Positions 35,205-46,037 of a stretch of 64,000 bases of DNA are shown piece by piece. The position numbers and the translations under genes are program-made. Position 1 is the first letter of the stretch. Every line of letters begins with the position of its first letter. The notes beneath the pieces were generated by a model, which was not told the DNA's origin, searched no databases, and saw nothing but the letters and a program-made list of their open reading frames with translations. Source of the stretch: Microbulbifer taiwanensis (GTDB taxonomy: Bacteria > Pseudomonadota > Gammaproteobacteria > Pseudomonadales > Cellvibrionaceae). The DNA lies in the NCBI RefSeq assembly GCF_014904815.1, contig NZ_JACZFR010000032.1, positions 62,001 through 126,000 on the forward strand, written 5' to 3'.

Positions 35205-38200
35205 CTATGGCTTGACTTCTACGGAGGTGCGATACCTGGACTCAGAGCTAGTCCCTCCCCCCACTAGTCCCACTGCCGCCCTTAAAGTAGTTAATAGCCC
35301 TCCTCCATATCGGCCAAGCTGCCCCCCCCCTGCGCTTGGAAGGGCCGGTCGGGAAAAGCTATATGAGCTATCCCAACCGAAGCCACCGCCGAAACCGCTA
35401 AATCCCCCTAGCGGCAGCAGGTTTCCGCTTTGGTCAGCAAAGTAGCCGACAGGAGGTAGGCCTATATCGCCGCCGTCACCGGGTACAGATTCGATATTGC
35501 TGCGACCGGTACGCCTATCCATTCTCGATACAGTCGGATCATAAGCGAGAGACTCCCCCCCTTGAAGATCCACTGGACGCGGCTCTAAGTGCAGCAAACC
35601 GTTCACAAAAGCAGACGATGGCACTACTGCGACCCCCGGTGTATGGAGCATATCTCCATTCGTATAAGCGGTTGTCTGTATATTCATTATTCTCTGCTGG
35701 CATTCAGGGCCACTACCTGGGACGCATTTCAGGTTAACAATCGGTCCGAAAGGCAACTGGCCTTTAGCGAGGTTAGATGCCTGTACCCCAATACCTACCT
35801 CAGACTCCATGCCCACGTCGTCGGGTGCATATTTACTGGTAAATCCAAGCTTGAGCGGTTCGAACCCAATCCCCCCTGAATCCAGCTGACCATTCAATAC
35901 ACTGGCGCCCACTCCTACTCCATATCGATTACCGGTTCTAGTATCGGCAGAAAATACAGTTCCGCTGAATCCAGTGACAGAATACTCAAAACCCAGAACT
36001 TTATAGTTTCCCCTGGCCAGAGGGAAACCGACATAATCGAAGTCCAATAGCGCTGTGCCCATTGCCATGCCGCCGGGGTTGTCACTTGGTTCTAGCACCT
36101 TGACATTTTGTGTAACGGGGTCAAGACCGCTGCTGTCATTGAAGACAATCGGGTTGTTCCAAGCATAGTGATACGGGTTGGCCTTGATCGCGGACCGAGG
36201 AATTGCCAGCGGATCCCGCTGCAGGAAACGACCGATTTCAGCATCATAAACGCGCGGACCCATCCGGTACAATTTGTCGTACATACGACAACCGCCACTA
36301 GCAGGAAGCGGGTTGCAGACGTCCGTACCGTGCCAGCGGCGCTGGTTCACCGCTGTGTGGCCGGGTTCAATGCGTTCAGTCGGTTTTCCGTAGGGGCTAT
36401 ATGAACTGAAACTCGACTCAAGGCCAGCATCATCCAGAGTAGTATTGGCTGAATTGGTTTGGAAACCGGCATAGTAAAGCTCTGAAGCCTCAGTGGTACC
36501 GCGAAGCGAGGCGCCACTGGGCAAGGTACTTTCCCAGATTACGCTTTCTCCATTTTCCCCGCCTCGGCGCTGCCCCACCGATCCAAGTTGGAACATCGTT
36601 TCTCCGAGTGCGTGATCTCTGCGCTCGCTGACACTGCCGTCACCAGCGTAGCGATAACTGATCTGCTCATTGAGCGTTAGCTTTATTTTCGTAATCTCAT
36701 TCAAATCGTTATACCAAAGTTGCCGTTCAGCGTTGCTAAGCGGATCTCGATACTTGACGAGATTACCCCGCCGATCGTACTCAAAAGTACAAAGTTCGTT
36801 CGATACTGTCGACTGCTCGGGGCCAGATTCGAAGCCGATTTCATAGCGACAAATTTTGTCCATATCGTCTTGCCGGGGAATGAAACGCGTATAAACACTC
36901 GAATCCTGGGAGTGGTCGACCGTATCTTGTAAATTTCCCAATGAGTCGTAGGCATACTCATAATCATGAGTCCAAGAATTGTTCAGGGTATCCTTTTGCT
37001 TGAATCCTATAAGTTGATTCAAGTCGTTGTACCAATAACCTTGATGTATGCTACCTGAGGCAACCGCAGTGAGCGCCAGCTTGGACTCCACGCGTTCGCT
37101 AGTGACGCTTTTCAGGCGTCCCAGGTAGTTTCCAAAGTGAATGCGGCGGATGGGCCCATCTCCAGCAGCCACTCCCGGAAGAGTCTCGTAAACGTACTCG
37201 AGCCGACGATGGCCGCTGGTTCCATATTGGAACTCCCTAACTGAGCTATTACCGAGTACCGACTTGAGAGGGCGCCCCCACGGATCCATGGTCACAATAT
37301 TTTTCAACGTCGATGAAATCAATCCAAAGTTGTACTCGGCCGCGCGCACTCGACCAGCGCTGTCATAGCGAAAATTGATAAGCTCTTCCGCCATATCGGT
37401 CGCGCTGGAGCGACGCTTCTGCCCACCTATGCGAGACAGGCCGTCGTACTCCCACTCCACCTCCGATATCAGGCTCGCACCCATAGAATGCCGGGTCATT
37501 GACCTGCGGCCAAATGCATCGTACTCAAATTCGACGATTGGCGATTGACTTCTCTCTATCGCGCGTAGATGTCCCGCACCAGTCTGCCCATCTCCTATAT
37601 AAGAGTAACGGGCTCCCCAGATGTTGGGGGTCAGCCTGAACAACCCGTCGTCTGTGAGAAGTTCCCAGCGCTTCAGCCTACCGAATCCGTCGTGCTCATA
37701 CCCCTTCCAACTCACGCCAAGTTCGGCATTGACGGAGGCCTGCCCCACTTTATTCATATTTCCCCATTCATCGTAACGGAAATGAATAGGTTCTATTCCA
37801 TCGCTGGCGAACAGGGTTGTCCGGCCCAGACCATCGTGTTCATACTGCCAAGTCAACGCCTGCCCCGGGAAATTCAGTTCCTCCGTATCCCGGTAGCGGG
37901 AAACATACTGGAGATTTCCGAACTGATCGTAATCGAGACGCATAAGGTCCCGGGCGTTATCTTTCCCCGACAGCCAACTTCTACGCTCAGCCAGCTGTCC
38001 AGTTGCACCATAGATACTGACCTCCATGGAAATATCCTGTGGATCATCAGATGCGAGGGAATACGGGGAGATCGAGATTTTCTTGCGCTGCCCCATTTGA
38101 AAAGTCATCAGCGAGCAATGGCTAATCAGTTCACGGCCTCCATCGGTTACAGGGAATACGTAACTGGTGGACGGCGTGCCAATCTCGATCGTTTCTTTCT

Positions 38201-41200
38201 CAATAACTTTCTCTACAAGAGGCGGACTCTTCTGTACACCGGGTGCAGTAACTACACAGAATGGGTCGCTACTCAGATCTGCATGGTGGTACGTGGACAC
38301 CAACTCATCTTCTTTCTCGCCGACTACAAATGGATGATTGATATGGCTTACACGGCCCTGCCCATCGTATTCAGCACTCCACACAGCCAACCTGGCGTCG
38401 CCGTAGTCCGGGTCTTCTCCCAAATACTTGTCAATCCGGGCCAGGCGACCAAATATATCAAAGCGTTGTTCGGTCCAAAGCTCCCCATCGACAGCTGTGC
38501 CCTGAGCATAGTCTTCCAGAGGATACCACTTTTCAAAGCGACGCAATCTCAGCTTTCTCCCAGCATGGTCCGGGCTGTCCTCACCTAGATACTCGATCGC
38601 GCTGATAATTTGCGGTGCTCCACCGGAATGTCCGGGACTGGATATCGCGGTGGTTGTGCGTCGCCCGTAGCGGTCGTAACCAAAGAGAGTGCTGACATTG
38701 GTATTGAGATCAGTCAGCGACGCCAGCCTGTAACTGCCTGTCTCGTAATTCATTGCCTCCCTCTTTGCAAAGTTGCTGACGTCGGATGCCCTGACACTCC
38801 GGCGAACCGGGACCATCTGGAAATTATCGTAGTCGATCTCCGTAGTCCGAACCACGCTTTTTGTACTGATCGGGTTGTGGTTTCTGGTCGTAACTCTCAA
38901 TGCTTGGCCATAAACGTTGCGATACTCAACAGCTCCTTCATTGACACTGCGCAAATATGTGGGGCTCGACGGAATTGTCCCATTATGGGTCCTAAAACGG
39001 GTTTCTATTGTCTCGACATAGGGGAACAATCGGTATTCCCCAGCCACTTCCTGTTCGCTCCCTTCGTAGTAAAAAGTTTTTTCCCTTTCGACCTTACCTG
39101 AACAGTCATCTACAGTTAATTTGGCCAATAGGTTCAACGGCTGGAATTCCTTATCCTTCCATTGATCATGGTTAGACTGGGCGTACTCATAGTGGGTGCA
39201 GAAGTCATCTTCTGCATCGCGGTAATCTCCCTGATTCTTGACCCGCAGCGGTCTTCCTCGATCGTCCCATTCCTCTACGAGGGTCTGACGCTTAACGTTG
39301 CGAAGGTAGGGATCGACAATGTGGAAGCTTTCGCTGTGATCTCTGGCCAAGTACGCCGACGCCTCGAACTCACGCTCACTGCGAACCACCAGGATACCCT
39401 GGTCGGCACAGGTTCTGGATGCAACGGGAGTTTCTGCCTGACCTATTCCCCCGTAGGGGAAATCGAGCCGCTCGCATCGCCCGTTGTCGTAGTGTTCGGG
39501 CGGCAGGTCGTCCCAGCTCGGCGGATAAAGGTATGCTTCGATGGTATTGTCATTGTTGCCGGTATAATAAACATCACCGTCAAAACTTCCGGTCATATAT
39601 TGCATTAGCAGGTCCCGGGCGCTGAAGAAGTATCCTTCGTAGCTTCTTACCTGGTCGCGGGTTCCGACCAGCCAATCGCGCGTTATCGGGTCAAAGCTGT
39701 TGTTACGGCGGATTACGACCTGCCCCTTCCCCTTGACCTGCCCCAGTTGTGTGCCCGACGTTTGGGTCTTGCCGCGCACTTCCGCGGTATAGAGATAGCC
39801 TGTGGGCACAAACCGCTCCGTGTAGGTATCGTAGCGCATTGCGTTGTCACCGTAGGCATAGTAGGTTGGCTCCTGCAGTTTTTCTCCCGGCGCGCCCAGG
39901 CCCCCTATTGGTCGGCTCCACTCCAGCACAATTTCTGCAAATGGCACCTGATGTTTGCCCCAGGGGTCTCGCTTGGCATTGGTATATCGGTATTCCATGC
40001 CCGCACCGAATCCGTCGGTAACGCGAATCAGCTTGCCGGCATTCCATAAGCCCCTGTCCTCAACGCTCCCACCAGTACCGATGATTACCGGTTTTCGGAT
40101 ACGCAGCTCGCTGCCGACAATACGAGCTCGATCTGGGAGGCCGCTGCCGGTGACATCAACCAGCATCTCCTGCACTCTCGCACTGTCATCGCAACCGGCA
40201 TCGCTGTCAAAGGTGCCCTTGGACGACTTCTCGGCAACATGGTAATTGACCATTACTCGGCCACCCGTCCCCAGGCGACTGGCAGAATCCGGCAGGCCAT
40301 CCCCATTTCGATCCATCCAGTTTGCATAGCTCACGATAGACGGGTTCTGTGGCGACGGTGTCTGCGCCGGGTCGTTTAGGTGGTGGGGATGGCGCCGACC
40401 AGAAGCGTTGCAAACGGGCAGACGCGCCAGCTGCTCTGTTCTCCCAGCCTGAGCGTGTACACGTTGATCGAGGAAGCCGTCGCCGGTGCCCAACTGTGCG
40501 CCACCGCTGCTGTGCAGTAGGTCCGGAAAGCCATCCCCATTCGCCTCTACTAGGCCGCAAACCCGAAGGGTCCTACGCTCATTGACCCCTTCCTCGCCGT
40601 CGCTGGTCCAGCGCTGGACACCGCCACAGGCGCCGATCGAGTTCACTAGCGGAGCTCGGGACTGCGCGAACAGTCTGCCACCGGTAATCGATTGCGGCCC
40701 AAGGCGCGCCCCGGCGACATTGTAGTGCACATTCAGCGCGCGTTTCGGGGGCGTGTTAATGCCCCGAGTAAAGCCCTGCCAACGCACAGACAAGTCCTCA
40801 ACATAACAGTTGTAGCCATCAGTGGGTTTCAGGTCGCGGCGACGACCACCGTACCACGAGTAGCAATCCCCATACGCAGATAGTTGGAAGCCAGTACACT
40901 CTACAGCGCCATCGGAATAGCAATCGAGAAATCGACTGTGGCTCTGCGACATCTGCTGCTCAATGAGAGTGCTATCGCCTTGGGGCTTTGGTAATACCAC
41001 TGGAGCCACACTGGATCTATAGTGTTCCCACGGCGGCTCTGCCGACGCGGAAAAAACATCCGGTTCGCAATCCTGGCCGAATAGGCCCAATGCCCTGCAC
41101 TCTGCATCGGGAATAGATTTCTGTAGGCTCTTCGGCGTCCAGCCGCCAACGAATTGAAAGCCCTGAGGCCAATCGATACTCACCAAGTCGGGATAGCTGT

Positions 41201-43286
41201 CGCCATTGATATCCCTGGTGTCAATAACGACGTAGGAATCAGACTTCTGGTCCAGGCTCCAGGTAATGTCAGCGGCAGTATTTCTCTCCCAGGCGCAGGA
41301 CGCCAGTGGCATTGAAAGAGGATCCAGCACGTCGAGGTCAGTGCAGAAGTTCCCTAAATTCCATCCAAAATAGTCAAACGCCCTGGCCTGAGCCAACTCC
41401 ATACCAGACAGGGTCCAGGACAACGGAAATCGGTCGCCGGAAATCCAGCCGTTATCGATGGTCAGATTACTTTCATCCAGCCTCACCTTCTCCCGCCATT
41501 CTTCAACCAAGTGGTCCACTGGTATACGGGTCTTCATCCAGTAAATGGGATAGTCGCCGCTGGGGCCGAACTCCGGGGAAGTATCCTGCCGGTGGCTGGG
41601 TGGCGTATTGATGTAGGCCACCCATTCACCGGGAGTTCGGGCATCCACAAGATCCAGGCGGCCGTCCCCGTTCAAATCCTGCAGGCGAACATAATCCACA
41701 GAGGAAGTAGCCAGCCCATCCGATTCGGCGACATCCGTGGTGTAACGCAGATTGAGCGGTAGCTTGCCACCGCCAACCTCGCTCATGTCGAAATTCCCTT
41801 CGCTGAACAGGTTCACCGACTCTTCAAAGTCCAAACTGGAATCCGTGGATCGGTTGCGAGCGAGTTTAAGTTCGCCATCGTCAGTGCTGCGGTACACCAG
41901 ATCGGGGAGGCCATCGCCAGTCAAGTCGACAAAAGCAGTCCAGCTCTTTTCCAACGTTGCCGCCGGGAAAGAAAACCTATGCCTGAGGCCTGGGGGAGTA
42001 GTGCTATGCGTCTCTTCAACGCTATAGGACCAATAGGCCCGGGTAATATCGGTATCCTCGGGCAGCTCCGGAGATACGCCGTCTGCGGTGGTTACCTGTT
42101 GACCAACGGCAGGCACAGTCACATATTCAACATCTGAGAAACTCGGCTTCATATCGGCCGGCAGCACCGCCGGATCCATCCACTGCTCGTCGGGATCATA
42201 AGCCAAGGCACCGCCGCCATCCGTGAAATCGGCGTAGTCGTAGCGCGCCAGGGGCAATGGTGCGCCCGCTTCTCCTTCGCGACCGTGCCGATCGACACCG
42301 CGCAAACGCGGCTGCTTGAGATCCGGATCGACATCGTAGTCAAGTACCAGTTGCGCCTGGGAAACCAACGGTACGGCACAGCCCTGGGATCGGGACAGCA
42401 AATCGATCCGCTCTAGCACCCGGGTGACCACCGTCGACTTATAAGAGTCGCCGGCGGAAGCCGCCGTACGGACGTCAAGGACGCCGTCTGCGATAGGACC
42501 ACTCTCGCTATCCAGGCCCAATTCGCTGGGCTGCCGGTAAACCAGGTCTACCACGCTCGCCGGACAGCTGGTCTGTTCGCTTCCCGGCAGATGGTTATAA
42601 CGAAGCTGGTTCAGGCGAATCTCTACAGAACCCTCCTGGCTGGCAACGTCATAACCCAGTACTACCCGGCTGTCGGACTTCCGTTCATACTCCATCGGAA
42701 TACCAGCCAGTAGCCAGCGATTGAAAGACACAGCGTGATCAATTCGAACAAGATAATAGGTGTCAGGATTTGTACCGGCTATGCGCTCGAAGCGATATTC
42801 CATTATTCCATGGCGCAATACCCATAAATCGGGGCCTTCCCTGAGCAGCTCCGATCCCAGAGACCGATCCCTTGCCACATAGCGGCTTGCATCCAGCGAA
42901 GCTGGCACGAAGTCAATTGCTGCACCATTGATTGAGACATGGAGATTCAATGGGACATCGCCACTTTCCAATGGCAAACGGCCGGCTGGGGTCCTGCTTT
43001 CCCTGACGTAGCTCAAGGGGACCTCCCAACCCAGTCCGGCCGCTCCGGCGCGCGATCCGCCACCGTGGACAACACTCAAAGGCAACGGGAGGCCGACGCG
43101 CTCAGGCATTAACCCCAAGGGTAATGAAATTCCCGGGGTCGAGCTCCCGGGCACCGCATTGGTCGCTAGCGCGGCCTGAGGCTCCACAACCTGCGCGGAT
43201 ACCACACCGCAGCTGCTCGCCAGCCACACCAGCAGAAGCGCCACTCTCCTGGAGGCTCCGACTCTGAAAAGTTGATGCAAAACCAT
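35205..43286 (-). CDS. Giant secreted SpvB/RHS-type protein (2693 residues)
   Basis: Residues 1-31 are a signal peptide (RVALLLVWLASSCGVVSA). Residues about 45-380 resemble SpvB/TcdB-type N-terminal domains (GISLPLGLMPERVGLPLPLSV, GLGWEVPLSYV). Residues about 410-1100 contain VCBS/FG-GAP-like calcium loops (DLTGDGLPDLVYR, DLNGDGRLDLVDAR, DINGDSYPDLVS) as in a TcB beta-propeller. Then come many YD/RHS-type repeats (YDQFGNLQYVSRY, YDRRGNLVKY) and an RHS core (RVYDAEIGRFLQRDPL...NPYHYAWNNPI..NDSSGL). The last 305 residues (35208-36122) are a Gly-rich C-terminal region I cannot identify. AAAGGTG precedes the ATG. No immunity-like gene follows on the same strand. It may be a toxin, an adhesin or another surface-displayed polymer. 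Confidence 0.9.
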   Translation of the reverse strand: MVLHQLFRVGASRRVALLLVWLASSCGVVSAQVVEPQAALATNAVPGSSTPGISLPLGLMPERVGLPLPLSVVHGGGSRAGAAGLGWEVPLSYVRESRTPAGRLPLESGDVPLNLHVSINGAAIDFVPASLDASRYVARDRSLGSELLREGPDLWVLRHGIMEYRFERIAGTNPDTYYLVRIDHAVSFNRWLLAGIPMEYERKSDSRVVLGYDVASQEGSVEIRLNQLRYNHLPGSEQTSCPASVVDLVYRQPSELGLDSESGPIADGVLDVRTAASAGDSYKSTVVTRVLERIDLLSRSQGCAVPLVSQAQLVLDYDVDPDLKQPRLRGVDRHGREGEAGAPLPLARYDYADFTDGGGALAYDPDEQWMDPAVLPADMKPSFSDVEYVTVPAVGQQVTTADGVSPELPEDTDITRAYWSYSVEETHSTTPPGLRHRFSFPAATLEKSWTAFVDLTGDGLPDLVYRSTDDGELKLARNRSTDSSLDFEESVNLFSEGNFDMSEVGGGKLPLNLRYTTDVAESDGLATSSVDYVRLQDLNGDGRLDLVDARTPGEWVAYINTPPSHRQDTSPEFGPSGDYPIYWMKTRIPVDHLVEEWREKVRLDESNLTIDNGWISGDRFPLSWTLSGMELAQARAFDYFGWNLGNFCTDLDVLDPLSMPLASCAWERNTAADITWSLDQKSDSYVVIDTRDINGDSYPDLVSIDWPQGFQFVGGWTPKSLQKSIPDAECRALGLFGQDCEPDVFSASAEPPWEHYRSSVAPVVLPKPQGDSTLIEQQMSQSHSRFLDCYSDGAVECTGFQLSAYGDCYSWYGGRRRDLKPTDGYNCYVEDLSVRWQGFTRGINTPPKRALNVHYNVAGARLGPQSITGGRLFAQSRAPLVNSIGACGGVQRWTSDGEEGVNERRTLRVCGLVEANGDGFPDLLHSSGGAQLGTGDGFLDQRVHAQAGRTEQLARLPVCNASGRRHPHHLNDPAQTPSPQNPSIVSYANWMDRNGDGLPDSASRLGTGGRVMVNYHVAEKSSKGTFDSDAGCDDSARVQEMLVDVTGSGLPDRARIVGSELRIRKPVIIGTGGSVEDRGLWNAGKLIRVTDGFGAGMEYRYTNAKRDPWGKHQVPFAEIVLEWSRPIGGLGAPGEKLQEPTYYAYGDNAMRYDTYTERFVPTGYLYTAEVRGKTQTSGTQLGQVKGKGQVVIRRNNSFDPITRDWLVGTRDQVRSYEGYFFSARDLLMQYMTGSFDGDVYYTGNNDNTIEAYLYPPSWDDLPPEHYDNGRCERLDFPYGGIGQAETPVASRTCADQGILVVRSEREFEASAYLARDHSESFHIVDPYLRNVKRQTLVEEWDDRGRPLRVKNQGDYRDAEDDFCTHYEYAQSNHDQWKDKEFQPLNLLAKLTVDDCSGKVEREKTFYYEGSEQEVAGEYRLFPYVETIETRFRTHNGTIPSSPTYLRSVNEGAVEYRNVYGQALRVTTRNHNPISTKSVVRTTEIDYDNFQMVPVRRSVRASDVSNFAKREAMNYETGSYRLASLTDLNTNVSTLFGYDRYGRRTTTAISSPGHSGGAPQIISAIEYLGEDSPDHAGRKLRLRRFEKWYPLEDYAQGTAVDGELWTEQRFDIFGRLARIDKYLGEDPDYGDARLAVWSAEYDGQGRVSHINHPFVVGEKEDELVSTYHHADLSSDPFCVVTAPGVQKSPPLVEKVIEKETIEIGTPSTSYVFPVTDGGRELISHCSLMTFQMGQRKKISISPYSLASDDPQDISMEVSIYGATGQLAERRSWLSGKDNARDLMRLDYDQFGNLQYVSRYRDTEELNFPGQALTWQYEHDGLGRTTLFASDGIEPIHFRYDEWGNMNKVGQASVNAELGVSWKGYEHDGFGRLKRWELLTDDGLFRLTPNIWGARYSYIGDGQTGAGHLRAIERSQSPIVEFEYDAFGRRSMTRHSMGASLISEVEWEYDGLSRIGGQKRRSSATDMAEELINFRYDSAGRVRAAEYNFGLISSTLKNIVTMDPWGRPLKSVLGNSSVREFQYGTSGHRRLEYVYETLPGVAAGDGPIRRIHFGNYLGRLKSVTSERVESKLALTAVASGSIHQGYWYNDLNQLIGFKQKDTLNNSWTHDYEYAYDSLGNLQDTVDHSQDSSVYTRFIPRQDDMDKICRYEIGFESGPEQSTVSNELCTFEYDRRGNLVKYRDPLSNAERQLWYNDLNEITKIKLTLNEQISYRYAGDGSVSERRDHALGETMFQLGSVGQRRGGENGESVIWESTLPSGASLRGTTEASELYYAGFQTNSANTTLDDAGLESSFSSYSPYGKPTERIEPGHTAVNQRRWHGTDVCNPLPASGGCRMYDKLYRMGPRVYDAEIGRFLQRDPLAIPRSAIKANPYHYAWNNPIVFNDSSGLDPVTQNVKVLEPSDNPGGMAMGTALLDFDYVGFPLARGNYKVLGFEYSVTGFSGTVFSADTRTGNRYGVGVGASVLNGQLDSGGIGFEPLKLGFTSKYAPDDVGMESEVGIGVQASNLAKGQLPFGPIVNLKCVPGSGPECQQRIMNIQTTAYTNGDMLHTPGVAVVPSSAFVNGLLHLEPRPVDLQGGESLAYDPTVSRMDRRTGRSNIESVPGDGGDIGLPPVGYFADQSGNLLPLGGFSGFGGGFGWDSSYSFSRPALPSAGGGQLGRYGGGLLTTLRAAVGLVGGGTSSESRYRTSVEVKP

Positions 43287-44252
43287 TCCGTTTCACCTTT
43301 ATTTCTGATCCGCAATAGCGGAGACTGACCGAAAAGATTAGGAAAAAATCCTATCAGAGGCGAACGCATATACGGGAAGTCGAGAAGGCCAGGAAAGGGA
43401 CATTTGGCCGTGAACTCATCTATGAAGCCCCCCGGTAAACCGGCGAAAGGACTTGCGCGAGCGAAACCACTGCAGACTGGAACGCCGAGAAAACTGTCAG
43501 CCGAGCAATCCCCGAAAGAAATGGTCCAATAGCAGTGGGCACGACTTCCACTATCCAGACGCCAATAACGGGAGTTCCACTGTGATGTTTAAAACGAGAA
43601 TACTGAACTGCGCTTACGCAGAGGAAAAACCGCGGAATCACCGGCACCGAACGCTTGCGCGCGTCATAGGACGCAAGAGCGCTTCTACCGCCAACACTAG
43701 GCGCCAGGTACCGGCTTAAGCCGCGGTTGAGGAAAATGACCCCGCAAGGTCTCCGGGATCCTAGTGAGCGCCGTCAGAATCCGCCCACCAAATCATGGTT
43801 GCAAACTCCTGGGAAGGCTCAAACCGAACGCGGCGAATCTTCAACTGCGCCGTCGTTTTTCCGAGCGGGAACCAAGCCCCCCACTTTGGTTAAGAACTGA
43901 CGACCGCCCGCGCAGGACAGCCCACCGATTACTACCACTGCGGCAATGTTGGCGCAACCGCAAAGCCGGTCTCTGTTTCCGGACTGGAGTTGCGCAATAT
44001 CCGCATTCGCTCACGACTTCGAACCAGGAAAACTGTTTCAGAAGAGTCCAGGTTTACAGCGACGCGATGCTTGGCACTGGGCCTGGAAATCCGTTTACAA
44101 TCGGACATCGGCCGGATCTCCACCCCGCCCTGTCGGGCGAAAGTGGCCATGCGATACATCTTTTCTGTTTCTACTACGCCTCTTATGAACCCAAGAGCCG
44201 CGAGATCCTCGACGCAGGTAAAGCGCTATTCCGACTGTTGGCTTGCTGGTGC
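43287..44252. other. Gap of nearly 1 kb upstream of the giant gene
   Basis: No frame here looks real: the longest (plus strand 43764-44297, minus strand 43932-44159) have no ribosome site, signal or family motif. It contains the promoter of the giant gene and the trailer of the propeller-like gene at 44253. It may be decayed coding sequence, but I cannot show homology. Confidence 0.4.
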
Positions 44253-45710
44253 TCACGGCGACGCTGGCAAGCCAGAGACGGGCCGTATACCTCTTGAATA
44301 GCCTCTCCAACGAGTCGACGAATCCTCAACCAAGCAATCGTAGCCGTCTCCGGGTTTCAGGTCTCCGCGGCGGCCGCCATACCAGGAGTAGCATTCCTGA
44401 TACGCCTGAATTTCGAGCGCAGCGCAATACAAATTGCCGTTCTCGAAGCACCCGATATAACGATCATATTCTTCCCGCAACTCCACTTCAATCTGTGTGA
44501 GTGAGTCGCTGTTTAACGACTCCGGCTTGGGTAACACTACCTCCCCAGGCCCCGGATGGAAACCCGCGTAGTGATTCCACGGCGTCTTGGCCGGCGCAAC
44601 GAAGACATCCGGCTCACAGTCCTGACCAAACGGCTCCAGGTCTCGGCACTCAGGCTCCTGCACAGCAATCCGTAACTCCTCCGGCTCCCATCCTCTAACA
44701 AAACGAAATCCTGGCGACCACTCGACGCCGGCGACATCCAGAACGGCATCGTCGTCTACCCCGCGCAGGGCGATTATTTTATACGAGCGGGGAGAACCAT
44801 CCACAGTCCAGGCAACGTCCTTCGAAGGTTTTCTTTCCCAAGCGCAGGCCTGCCCGGGATACTCCAGTGGAAAAAGCGGGCTCAAATAGCTACAATCGAG
44901 ACTCAATCCGCTGAACTTGTAGGCCCTGGCCTCAGCCATCTCGATACCCGACAGCGTCCAGGAAAGCGGAAAGCGAGCGCCGGAGATCCAGCCATTCTCA
45001 AAGCCGCTCCCGCTATCACCCACTGAAACCCGTGCTCGCCACTCTTCAACCAGGTAATTGACAGGGGCCTCAATTTTCTCCCAATAAATAAGGGCGCTAC
45101 CCCCGGAAGGCCTATTAAGATAGATGATCCAATGCCCTGGATTGCGGGCATCCACGACATCCGTTCTGCCATCGCGATTCACATCTTGCAAGCCGATATA
45201 GTCCACGGATGACATTGCGGTCCCTGAGGATCCGATAAGGTCAAATGAGATCTGAAGCTTTAGCGGTAATTTACCATTGCCAACCTCGCTTAGAACGAAG
45301 TTTCCTTCGCCAAACAAGTCAACAGGATCAGCGTATTCGTGCTCAGAAACGCTGCCAATATTCTCGCTCAGTCTTAAATCACCGTCTCTGTAAAATACCA
45401 GGTCTCGCCGCCCATCTCCTGTCATGTCGACAACGGCCGACCAGTACTCAGTTGCCACTGCCGGTGGAAAGTATACGGTGTGATAATAATAGTTTCCGTC
45501 TCCACCAGTAGTAGCAGACGCCCAATAAGAGCGACGCAGATCCTCAAAATTGACGCCCGAGTCTTCAACCTCGAGTTCCTGACCAATAGGCACTGCCAGT
45601 TCTTCCGACATATAATCGAAGTGGGTTCTGATCATTGCAGAGTAAGAAGGAGGCTCCACTCTCTGACCTAAAACACCAATAGAAAGTAAGATTGGAACCA
45701 AAGAACTCAT
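44253..45710 (-). CDS. Stand-alone propeller-like paralogue of the giant protein (A)
   Basis: A 485-residue protein whose residues about 55-475 match residues about 415-840 of the giant SpvB/RHS protein: DMTGDGRRDLVFYRDG, FGEGNFVLSEVGNGKLPLKL, ISGARFPLSWTLSG, CAWER, FGQDCEPDVF and CYSWYGGRR..LKP. It has FG-GAP-like Asp-rich loops but no RHS repeats or core. The N-terminus MSSLVPILLSIGVLGQ is a hydrophobic leader shared with the next two genes but not with the giant. AAGG lies eight bases before the ATG. It ends shortly after the point where the giant enters its RHS part. Function unknown. Confidence 0.82.
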   Translation of the reverse strand: MSSLVPILLSIGVLGQRVEPPSYSAMIRTHFDYMSEELAVPIGQELEVEDSGVNFEDLRRSYWASATTGGDGNYYYHTVYFPPAVATEYWSAVVDMTGDGRRDLVFYRDGDLRLSENIGSVSEHEYADPVDLFGEGNFVLSEVGNGKLPLKLQISFDLIGSSGTAMSSVDYIGLQDVNRDGRTDVVDARNPGHWIIYLNRPSGGSALIYWEKIEAPVNYLVEEWRARVSVGDSGSGFENGWISGARFPLSWTLSGIEMAEARAYKFSGLSLDCSYLSPLFPLEYPGQACAWERKPSKDVAWTVDGSPRSYKIIALRGVDDDAVLDVAGVEWSPGFRFVRGWEPEELRIAVQEPECRDLEPFGQDCEPDVFVAPAKTPWNHYAGFHPGPGEVVLPKPESLNSDSLTQIEVELREEYDRYIGCFENGNLYCAALEIQAYQECYSWYGGRRGDLKPGDGYDCLVEDSSTRWRGYSRGIRPVSGLPASP

Positions 45711-46037
45711 GATATATCCTTTATCTGATCTTTATAAAAAGCGCGCATCAGAGCGAGACTCATCTTTAAATTCAAGAGATGCTCAACCACTCTATATCGG
45801 TGACCAGTGCCATGGCATCCGGCAAAGAATCCGTTTGTAATAGCGCGACCGCCAATTTCTGTAATAGACTTCCGGATCAATCTTGGCCCCAAATTGAGCT
45901 TCGATCTCAGATCGTCTATTTTCAGCCATAACCGACGACACTGGTCGACTAAAAACTGCTAGCGCAAAAAGTAATGTACGCTTCGAATTACTATAGAATC
46001 TCGGTTCCCGACCCGCCACCAACCTTAAGACCACAAC
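45711..46037. other. Intergenic, no confident gene
   Basis: A 327-base gap between two propeller-like genes. A minus-strand frame at 45792-46034 gives 80 residues with a weak hydrophobic stretch and an Arg/Tyr-rich tail, but I find no ribosome site or family and leave it uncalled. Confidence 0.35.

Noticed and set aside
37569..38588. 339-codon plus-strand frame inside the giant gene
   Set aside because: Antisense to a well-supported reading frame with RHS repeats; it has no motif or ribosome site.
43765..43795. Sequence resembling a tRNA 3' tail (GTCAGAATCCGCCCACCA)
   Set aside because: No matching 5' acceptor strand, D arm or anticodon arm lies within 90 bases; the T-arm match is imperfect. 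It could be a tRNA fragment but I cannot support it.
43764..44297. 177-codon plus-strand frame upstream of the giant gene
   Set aside because: It has no ribosome site, signal or known motif, has an Arg-rich composition typical of an antisense shadow in GC-rich DNA, and overlaps the 3' end of the propeller-like gene.
45792..46034. 80-codon minus-strand frame between the two propeller-like genes
   Set aside because: It has a weak hydrophobic stretch but no ribosome site or known family. A possible immunity gene was considered, but nothing in the sequence supports it.
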